Below are positions 57,552 to 64,000 of a DNA stretch of 64,000 nt, in pieces. The DNA comes from Ga0077527 sp964486865 (lineage in GTDB: Bacteria; Pseudomonadota; Gammaproteobacteria; Burkholderiales; SG8-41). Below the pieces are notes generated by a model that ran no database searches, was not told where the DNA came from, and saw only the letters and a list, made by a program, of their open reading frames with translations. The translations under genes and the position numbers were made by a program. The DNA lies in assembly GCA_964486865.1 (NCBI GenBank), contig CAZAOZ010000004.1, positions 50,662 through 114,661 of the forward strand, read 5' to 3'. Positions within the stretch are counted from its first letter, which is position 1; every line of letters begins with the position of its first letter.

Positions 57552-59198
57552 CTATTTTTTGCCGGCTTTCCCGGCCGGACGGTAACTGGTCTCGGGCTTC
57601 ACACCCTTGCGCCGCGCCTGCTCGCTGATGCGGCCGTTCTCCAGATACCCTCCGGTCGCCGCGCGTTTGGCACCCTCATCCCATTCCGGCAGCCAGTCGC
57701 CGACCGGCGCACCGAACCACGGTGACTGCGGCCTCAATTTCGGCAGGCCGATCTCTTCCCACACCTGGCGCGCGCGCTCCATGTATTCGCGCTTGGGCAG
57801 CGCGAACGGCGGCAGCACCTCCTTGGCGGTGGCGTCGATCAGCAGCGTCGCGTCTTCGTCGTCGGTTTCGTGCTCGCGCTCGGGGCCGTGGCCCTGGCTG
57901 CGGTGTTTCAGCACCTGCAGGTCTTCCGCCGGATTCATGCGGAAGGCCAGCGCCCAGAACAATGCGTCGGAATTTTCCGGTTCGATGTCATCGTTCACCG
58001 CGATGCAGATCTTGCCGCAGTCGGCCTTGAACGACGTCACGCCGTAGAGCGCGCGCCACACTTCGCTGCGCGGCGTGCCCTGCTCCACCGTGACCACCGC
58101 CATGCGCCGGAGCGCCGTCATGCGCTCGTGCAGCGTCACCCGCTTGACACTCTTGATGCCCAGCGTATTGCGCAAATGCGACAGGAACATCGGCTCGTAC
58201 GACACACGCTTGATCGCGCTCGATTCGCTGGGCGTTACCTGACTCAGGTACGAGGCAACGATGGCGTCCTTGCGGTGGGTGATCGCCGTCACCCGCATCG
58301 GCATGTTGTACTGCTCCAGCGCGACATGGCCGTGGGACTCGCCGAACGGGCCTTCGGGCTCGACAAACTCGGTGTCGATCAGGCCTTCGATGACGATCTC
58401 TGCCTCCGCCGGCACCAGCAGGTCCACGGTTTTCGCGCGCACCATGTTGATCGGCGCGCCGGCCACGCCGCCAGCCACGCCGATTTCATCAAGATCGATC
58501 GGCAGCTTCATCGGCGCGACAAAGGCCACGCACGGCGGTGCGCCCAGCACGATGGCGATGGGCATGGTCTTGTCGCCGCGGCTCTGGTGTTTCTGGTAAT
58601 GACGATAACCGCCGGCGCCGCCGACACGGGTGGCCATGCGCACCACCATGCGGTCGGATGCCTTCAGCCCGGCGCGATAGGTGCCGTGATTCTGGATGCC
58701 CGTTTCCGGGTCCTTGGTGATGACGTTGGTCGCGGTCAGCGTCGGCGCGCCGTCAAAACCCGGCGTCGATACCGGAATCGGCAGCGCATCAAGGCCGTTG
58801 CCCGCGCCCTTGAGCGCGTCGCCGGTGATCACCACATCCTGACACGGCCCGGATTCGACCACGCGCGGCGGAATCGGATTGGCGATGGCGCGGTCCCAGC
58901 GCTGCTGCACCTCGTCCAGCGGCGCGCCCATGCCGACGCCGTAAATCTCCCGGTTGCCGGCGAAGGCGCCGACCACCACCGGGAATTTATACCTGCGGCC
59001 CTGCGCATTGACGACATTGGTGAACAAAAACGCCTTGCGCTCATGCTCCTCGATGCCGCCGACGTACTGCCAGCGCACCAGTGGATGCATCTCGGCATCC
59101 TTGTCGATGGGCCGATCCACCTCAATCAGCAGGCCGCGCTCGCGCAGCGCGGCCAGATGCTCGTGCAGATCGGCGTAGCCGCGGCCCGGTTTTTTCAT
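57552..59198 (-). CDS. UbiD-family prenylated-FMN decarboxylase
   Basis: 548 residues. The UbiD hallmarks are GLLIEVDRPIDKDAEMHPLV, TATNVITKDPETGIQNHGTY, the Glu-rich site EPEGPFGESHGHVALEQYN and the Arg in SYEPMFLSHLRNTLGI. It decarboxylates (or carboxylates) aromatic or unsaturated acids using prFMN. The flavin prenyltransferase UbiX is not nearby. Length and the Lys-rich C-terminus differ from E. coli UbiD and suggest the AroY/LpdC-like catabolic branch. It is eight bases after the exported methyltransferase-like gene. Confidence 0.9.
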   Translation of the reverse strand: MKKPGRGYADLHEHLAALRERGLLIEVDRPIDKDAEMHPLVRWQYVGGIEEHERKAFLFTNVVNAQGRRYKFPVVVGAFAGNREIYGVGMGAPLDEVQQRWDRAIANPIPPRVVESGPCQDVVITGDALKGAGNGLDALPIPVSTPGFDGAPTLTATNVITKDPETGIQNHGTYRAGLKASDRMVVRMATRVGGAGGYRHYQKHQSRGDKTMPIAIVLGAPPCVAFVAPMKLPIDLDEIGVAGGVAGAPINMVRAKTVDLLVPAEAEIVIEGLIDTEFVEPEGPFGESHGHVALEQYNMPMRVTAITHRKDAIVASYLSQVTPSESSAIKRVSYEPMFLSHLRNTLGIKSVKRVTLHERMTALRRMAVVTVEQGTPRSEVWRALYGVTSFKADCGKICIAVNDDIEPENSDALFWALAFRMNPAEDLQVLKHRSQGHGPEREHETDDEDATLLIDATAKEVLPPFALPKREYMERARQVWEEIGLPKLRPQSPWFGAPVGDWLPEWDEGAKRAATGGYLENGRISEQARRKGVKPETSYRPAGKAGKK

Positions 59199-59206
59199 GC
59201 TGTGAT

Positions 59207-60046
59207 TCAGCGCTTGCGCGTCGCGGTCCAGGGAGACGCTTTGCCGGCGAGGGTGAACGTGCCCTCGATGCGGTCGCCGCTGACCTTGCCTTCATAACGG
59301 CCGCCGTTCGCGCTGAACGCGATCGCATCGCCGCGCATGCCGCCATTGAGTACCGGCGACACCTTGCCGCCGCTGCCGACCGCGCCATGCACCGCCTGGT
59401 ATTCCTGGGCAAACTTGAATTCCGTATTGCCCGACATCCAGACGCCATCGACTTTCGCCGGCACGATCCACAGGTAGGCCGTGCAGTAGGAACGGCAGTC
59501 GTCGGAATTGGCCGACTGGGTTTCGTCGGCCTTCCAGTCGCCCATGGTGAAGGAGTTGGACACGATGCGCGTGCCCGGCTTCATGTTGAGTATCGTCGGC
59601 CGCAGCTTGACGTTGAGATCCGGCAGCAGGAACAGCGTGATCACCGTGGCTTTGGAAAAATCCGTTTCAAAAATGTCGCCGTGGATGAACATGGCCCTGC
59701 CGGCGACGCCCTCTTTCGCGGCATTGGCTCTGGACAGCACCACCATGTCCGGGTTGTATTCAACGCCGTAGGCTGTCGCGCCGCGCTTGGCGGCGGTGAT
59801 CACTGTGCGGCCGTCGCCGGAGCCCAGATCGTAATGAATGTCCTTGGCGGTCAGTTTCGCCATGTCGAGCATGCGGTTGACCAGGCCCTGCGCGGTGGGC
59901 ACCCACACCACGTCCTTGCCGGCTTGGCCGACTTCGGGCTCGTATCCCGATTTGGCGGCAGGCTGCGCCTGCGCAAATACCGTCACAGCAAACAGCGACA
60001 ACACCAGCGCGAGTGTTGCACGCCGCGCGTTATTCATGGTGCTCAT
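59207..60046 (-). CDS. Exported class I SAM-methyltransferase-like protein
   Basis: 279 residues. A signal peptide (ATLALVLSLFAVTVFAQA) is followed by VNRMLDMAKLTAKDIHYDLG then SGDGRTVITAAKRGATAYGV, a classic motif I with an acidic motif II (EYNPDM). IHGDIFETDFSKATVITLFL serves as motif IV. The last 80 residues form a beta-rich add-on. Export of a SAM fold is puzzling; a second case lies at 40892. Start 60046 is chosen for its GGAG SD seven bases upstream. It probably shares a transcript with ubiD. Confidence 0.82.
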   Translation of the reverse strand: MSTMNNARRATLALVLSLFAVTVFAQAQPAAKSGYEPEVGQAGKDVVWVPTAQGLVNRMLDMAKLTAKDIHYDLGSGDGRTVITAAKRGATAYGVEYNPDMVVLSRANAAKEGVAGRAMFIHGDIFETDFSKATVITLFLLPDLNVKLRPTILNMKPGTRIVSNSFTMGDWKADETQSANSDDCRSYCTAYLWIVPAKVDGVWMSGNTEFKFAQEYQAVHGAVGSGGKVSPVLNGGMRGDAIAFSANGGRYEGKVSGDRIEGTFTLAGKASPWTATRKR

Positions 60047-60183
60047 GTCCAATCTCCGGGTTAAGGTCGGTAAAAACGGTCAGCGGAAACAACTGCTGCG
60101 GAATAATACCGGATTGGCATGACTCAGGCGCTGCCGGCATGCAGAACACTGGACGGGCAACCCGGTGAATCGCACAATCCGGC

Positions 60184-62244
60184 ATGGACTCCGGACAACC
60201 CGCCCGCCGCGTCGTCAAACTGGCGTGCCCGCACGACTGCCCCGACACCTGCGGCCTCGATGTCACTGTCGAGAACGGCAAAGCGGTCAACGTGAAAGGC
60301 AGTGACATGCCGTTCACCGCGGGCACCCTGTGCACCAAGGTTGCCCGCTACCTGGATCGCACCTACGCGCCGTCACGCATACTCCACCCGCTGAAACGGG
60401 TGGGCGCCAAGGGCGAGGGCCGCTTTGTCCGCATCAGCTGGGATGAGGCGCTGGATACCATCGCCGCGCGCTTCAAGGCCATTGCCGCCGTGGATCCGCA
60501 GCAGATCCTGCCCGTCAGTTACGCGGGCACCATGGGCATGGTCAGCTACGCCTCGATAGACCGGCGGTTTTTTCATCGCCTCGGCGCGAGCCTGCTGGAA
60601 CGCACGCTGTGCTCCTCCGCCGGCAAGGCCGGCATGAAAATCACCCTCGGCGGCTCGGTCGGCTGCGATCCCGAACAGGCCGCACATTCGAAGCTGATCA
60701 TCATCTGGGGCTCCAACCCGGTGATTTCCAATCTGCATTTCTGGTCGCGCTGCCAGGAAGCAAAGCGGCACGGCGCGAAGCTGGTGCTGATCGACCCGCG
60801 GCGCAATGAAACCGCCGCCAAATGCCACCAGCATATCGCGCCCTACCCCGGCACCGATGCCGCGCTGGCGCTGGCGATGATGCATGTCATCATCGGCGAA
60901 GGCCTGACCGATGCCGATTACGTTGCCCGCCACACGCTGGGATTCGACGCGCTCGCAGCGCGCGTGCGCGAGTGGACGCCGCAGCGTGCCGCGGCGCTCT
61001 GCGGCATCACCGCGGAGGAAATCGCCAACCTCGCGCGCGAATATGCAGGCACGCGCCCGGCGATGATCCGGCTGAACTACGGCATGCAGCGCCACGCCGG
61101 CGGCGGCATGGCCACACGCACCATCGCCTGCCTGCCGGCGCTGACCGGCGCCTGGCGCGATGCCGCGGGCGGCACGGTGATGATGACGGGAGATTTTTAC
61201 GGCTTCAATCACCGCGCGCTGGAGCGCCCGGATCTGATTCGCGGCAATCCCCGCGTCATCAATCTGGCCGCGCTGGGCGACGCGCTGACCACGGCGCAAC
61301 CGCCGGTCAAGGCCGTCCTCGTTTACAACAACAATCCGGTGGCCGTCTGCCCGGACTCGCGCAAGGTCATCGCCGGATTTCTGCGCGAAGACCTGTTCAC
61401 CGTGGTGCACGAGATTTTCCACACCGACACCGCGGACTACGCCGACATCATCCTGCCGGCGACCACGCAGCTCGAACACCACGACATCCACAAGTCCTAC
61501 GGGCATCTGTATGTACAGGCCAGCCAGCCCGCGATTGCGCCGCTCGGCGAAGCCAAGCCCAACGCCGAGGTGTTCCGGCTGCTCGCCGCGCGCATGGGCT
61601 TTGACGACCCGTGCCTGCGCGACTCCGACGAAGACATCTGCCGCCAAGCGCTGGACTCCACGGCGCCCGCGCTGCAGGGCATTACCTGGGATACGCTGAA
61701 GGCGCGCGGCTGGCAGCGGCTCAACATTGCGGCCGCGCCGTTCGCCAACGGCGGCTTTCCCACGCCTTCCGGCAAATGCGAATTCTGGAGCGAGACCGCC
61801 AAAGCGCAGGGCCACGATCCGCTGCCCAACTACACCCCGCCGCGCGAAGGGCCAACCAGCAACCCCGAACTGGCGCGGCGTTATCCGCTGGCGTTCATCT
61901 CGCCGCCGCACCGGCATTTTCTCAATTCGTCATTCGCCAACCTCGATTTCGCGCTGAAAGACGCCGGCGAGCCGACGCTGGAAATTCATCCCGACGACGC
62001 CGCGCCCCGCGGCATCACCGGCGGCATGAATGTCCGCGTATTCAACGACCGCGGCGCATACACGGTGCGCGCCCGCATCACGGATACGGTGCGCCGCGGC
62101 GTGGTCTCGGCGCCGTCGGTGTGGTGGAAAAAACTGTCGCCCGACCGCCGCAATGCCAACGACGTGACTTCGCAGGCCGTCGCCGACATGGGAGGTGCTG
62201 CGACGTACTACGACTGTCTGGTGGAAGTGCAGCCGGCGGATTGA
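60184..62244 (+). CDS. Molybdopterin oxidoreductase (DMSO reductase family)
   Basis: 686 residues. The N-terminal 4Fe-4S site is CPHDCPDTC with a later Cys in GTLC (CX3CX3CX26-28C). The Mo-bisPGD domain follows (RISWDEALDTIAARF; IIIWGSNPVISNLHFW; VLIDPRRNETAAKCHQHIAP), with the C-terminal beta-barrel MopB_CT (LEIHPDDAAPRGITGGMNVR, TSQAVADMGGAATYYD). No Tat signal, so it is cytoplasmic. The substrate is unknown; it resembles the catabolic anaerobic dehydrogenase-like group. No electron-transfer subunit adjoins. Confidence 0.9.
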   Translation: MDSGQPARRVVKLACPHDCPDTCGLDVTVENGKAVNVKGSDMPFTAGTLCTKVARYLDRTYAPSRILHPLKRVGAKGEGRFVRISWDEALDTIAARFKAIAAVDPQQILPVSYAGTMGMVSYASIDRRFFHRLGASLLERTLCSSAGKAGMKITLGGSVGCDPEQAAHSKLIIIWGSNPVISNLHFWSRCQEAKRHGAKLVLIDPRRNETAAKCHQHIAPYPGTDAALALAMMHVIIGEGLTDADYVARHTLGFDALAARVREWTPQRAAALCGITAEEIANLAREYAGTRPAMIRLNYGMQRHAGGGMATRTIACLPALTGAWRDAAGGTVMMTGDFYGFNHRALERPDLIRGNPRVINLAALGDALTTAQPPVKAVLVYNNNPVAVCPDSRKVIAGFLREDLFTVVHEIFHTDTADYADIILPATTQLEHHDIHKSYGHLYVQASQPAIAPLGEAKPNAEVFRLLAARMGFDDPCLRDSDEDICRQALDSTAPALQGITWDTLKARGWQRLNIAAAPFANGGFPTPSGKCEFWSETAKAQGHDPLPNYTPPREGPTSNPELARRYPLAFISPPHRHFLNSSFANLDFALKDAGEPTLEIHPDDAAPRGITGGMNVRVFNDRGAYTVRARITDTVRRGVVSAPSVWWKKLSPDRRNANDVTSQAVADMGGAATYYDCLVEVQPAD

Positions 62245-62444
62245 TCATCCATCGGCCCCGGGTCGAACGGATACTCATCTACAAGTCGCAGACATTTACG
62301 CCCGCTCGTCGGCATCCATCAACGCAATATCCGCAAACAGGGCTTGAATAGTAATAGCCAATCGCCAAAGAAGCTGGTATCAGTCGCCTGTTAGCCGCGA
62401 CTCAGCATTCATCATTGACAGCCAGCCCACGAAGGGGACCGGAT

Positions 62445-63935
62445 ATGAGTTATGAAAAGTCACTGCTTGACCGGATTATGGTGACCGCGGCAAGAAAGAT
62501 GCGTTGTGAAAAGGGAACGCTCTTTCTCCATGATGAGAAAACAAAGGAGTTGTGGACTGCCGTCATCCAGCACGAATTCATCAACGATATCCGTGTTGAA
62601 CCGCCACAGGGCCTTGCGGGATATTCCTTCTGGAAAGGCGAGGTCGTCAATGTCCCGGACGCGCACGCGGACAGCCGCTTCAAGAAGGAAATCGACGAGC
62701 AGACCGGCTTTACCACGCGATCAGTACTGTGCATGCCCGTAACGGACAAGGCGGGCAAAAACATAGGCGTTGCGCAGATGCTGAACAAGCTGGACGGAAC
62801 CCCCTTCAGCGGCGAGGACGAGAAACTTCTCAAGGCGGTGGTCGCTGAAATTGCCGAGACACTCGGCAAATCGGAAAGCCGGACATCATTGATCCCGGGG
62901 ATCGTATTGGCAGCCGCCGTTGCGACTTTGGGATGGCTGCTCCACGGGTCACTGTCCGGCGTGTTGAAAAGCGCTCTCAGCCCCGTACTCTTTGTCGTCA
63001 TGCTTGGGGTATTGCTGGGCAACGTGTTCATCCTGCGCATGGCATTCCTCCCGGGCATCCGGTTTTGCATGAGACAGTTGCTGCGGTTCGGCATCATCCT
63101 CATGGGGGCGGGTGTCATGTTTGGCGAGGTGCTGAGAATCGGCGGAGCCTCCCTGCTGCTGATCTGCGCGGTCATCGTGATTTCGTTTGTCGTGGCGCAT
63201 GCGCTGGGAAGATTGCTCGGCACCCCGCTCCGACTGGCAACCCTGATTGCCGGCGGCACCGCCATATGTGGTGGCAGCGCAATTGCGGCACTGACGCCGG
63301 TGATCAAGGCAAGGGACGAGGATTTTTCGTTTGCCGTCGCGATGAACACCCTGCTGGGAACAATCACCGTATTCCTGCTGCCCTTGATCGGGCACTATTT
63401 CGGCTTGAGCGACGCGGTATTCGGACTATGGGCGGGAACCGCGGTCAACGACACGGCGCAGGTGGTGGCGGCAGGTCAGGCTTATAGCCCTGTCTCTGGT
63501 GATGTTGCGACAATCATCAAACTGACGCGAAATGCCCTGATGGTGGGAATCATTCCCCTGGTCGCATTTGTCTATATCAATTACATCGGCGGGCAGATTG
63601 GCGGAAAGAACATCCCTTTTCTTACGCAGGTCAAGCAGTCGATCCCGGGATTCGTGCTGGGGTTTCTGGTCATGGCCACGCTCAACAGTGTTGGTGTTTT
63701 TGGCTGGATGACCTCGCTGTCCGGAGTAGACGTGTCTGACGGCATCAGCCAGCTGACCAAGGGGGCAATCCTGATTGCCCTGGCAGGGATCGGTCTTGGG
63801 ACAGACCTGTTCAAACTGCGGCAAGTCGGGTTCAACACCATAGTCGTGGCATGTGCGACTTCCATCGCTACCGCAACCGGAAGCCTGTTTCTGATCACGA
63901 CATTCGGGCTGGGAGAGCAGCTCGGATTGAAATAG
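62445..63935 (+). CDS. GAF domain fused to YeiH-family (UPF0324) putative sulfate exporter
   Basis: 496 residues. Residues 1 to about 145 are a GAF sensory domain (LDRIMVTAARKMRCEKGTLF; GLAGYSFWKGEVVNVPDAHA; VLCMPVTDKAGKNIGVAQML). From about 155 follow ten or so membrane helices of the YeiH/UPF0324 family (LIAGGTAICGGSAIAALTPV; GLWAGTAVNDTAQVVAAGQA). YeiH proteins alone are about 340 residues. A ligand bound by the GAF part might gate transport, but this is inference. Start 62445 follows AAGGGG. Confidence 0.88.
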   Translation: MSYEKSLLDRIMVTAARKMRCEKGTLFLHDEKTKELWTAVIQHEFINDIRVEPPQGLAGYSFWKGEVVNVPDAHADSRFKKEIDEQTGFTTRSVLCMPVTDKAGKNIGVAQMLNKLDGTPFSGEDEKLLKAVVAEIAETLGKSESRTSLIPGIVLAAAVATLGWLLHGSLSGVLKSALSPVLFVVMLGVLLGNVFILRMAFLPGIRFCMRQLLRFGIILMGAGVMFGEVLRIGGASLLLICAVIVISFVVAHALGRLLGTPLRLATLIAGGTAICGGSAIAALTPVIKARDEDFSFAVAMNTLLGTITVFLLPLIGHYFGLSDAVFGLWAGTAVNDTAQVVAAGQAYSPVSGDVATIIKLTRNALMVGIIPLVAFVYINYIGGQIGGKNIPFLTQVKQSIPGFVLGFLVMATLNSVGVFGWMTSLSGVDVSDGISQLTKGAILIALAGIGLGTDLFKLRQVGFNTIVVACATSIATATGSLFLITTFGLGEQLGLK

Positions 63936-63950
63936 GGACTCCAGTCCCTA
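63933..63950. repeat. Palindrome at the end of the GAF-YeiH gene
   Basis: TAGGGACT-CC-AGTCCCTA is a perfect 8-bp inverted repeat that includes the stop codon. There is no T-run, so it is at best a weak terminator. The remaining 50 bases of the window contain nothing I can name. Confidence 0.6.
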
Positions 63951-64000
63951 GGTGTGAGATTGCAAGACGTTATTTATTCGAGAAGCGGGCACGCTACCTC

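Noticed and set aside
57870..59297. Plus-strand 475-codon frame opposite the UbiD gene
   Set aside because: Low-complexity His/Arg/Ala product; the minus strand encodes a clear UbiD-family enzyme.

Overview
The window reads as one stretch of a GC-rich betaproteobacterial chromosome (Burkholderiales/Rhodocyclales-like). The evidence is the purM-purN-DUF3108-DUF3108-rsmB order, the rpmB-rpmG / radC / coaBC / dut block, the PsiF-repeat protein, and several tripartite-tricarboxylate (Bug/TctC-type) solute receptors, a family strongly expanded in Burkholderiales. I saw no rRNA, tRNA, transposase, integrase, phage gene or CRISPR array.

Layout. 1-20.2 kb is mostly housekeeping: purine synthesis, rRNA methylation, an MscS channel, an acyl desaturase, L33/L28, RadC, CoaBC, dUTPase, YbiB, Pcm, an LLM oxidoreductase, an AcuC-like deacetylase, a radical SAM protein, a thioesterase, a DUF2520 protein and an HDOD protein. 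20.4-21.4 kb holds a full-length Bug receptor. 21.5-29.2 kb is the odd part. It has eight minus-strand genes for small or cysteine-rich, mostly exported proteins with no recognised function: a tandem pair of CXXC zinc-ribbon proteins, a miniaturised Bug receptor, two large proteins that share a Cys-rich C-terminal domain, and a 704-residue coiled-coil protein. Two otherwise unrelated members end in the same C-terminal module (QADDP-K/R-V...GG-YRR). This is my best candidate for an undescribed system.

29.6-35.4 kb returns to ordinary genes (PhoD phosphatase, Hsp15, DUF4870, DUF2237, a B12/radical SAM protein, a Nudix hydrolase). 35.4-43.5 kb is an accessory metabolic region (CocE/NonD hydrolase, NIPSNAP, VOC, FAD monooxygenase, hydroxyisobutyrate-dehydrogenase-like, lipoprotein methyltransferase, MAPEG, metallo-beta-lactamase fold). 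43.5-47.0 kb has an orphan SsuA/TauA-type binding protein, a Kelch protein and a lipoprotein, plus a remnant of a paralogue of that lipoprotein.

47.2-56.9 kb is a co-directional catabolic cluster: a molybdenum hydroxylase whose large and FAD subunits are fused, an alpha/beta hydrolase, an amidohydrolase, a ThDP enzyme and two Bug receptors. It is followed by a stress protein, a UbiD-family decarboxylase, an exported methyltransferase-like protein, a molybdopterin oxidoreductase and a GAF-YeiH fusion transporter. The set looks like uptake and breakdown of an aromatic or heterocyclic carboxylate, but the substrate cannot be read from the sequence.

The intergenic regions carry four kinds of dispersed repeat: CACAGAG-type long inverted repeats (4 copies), CCCTCTCC palindromes (5), degenerate GTGATGA heptamer arrays (5), and an AT-rich 23-nt repeat (2 perfect copies plus variants) near gene 3' ends.
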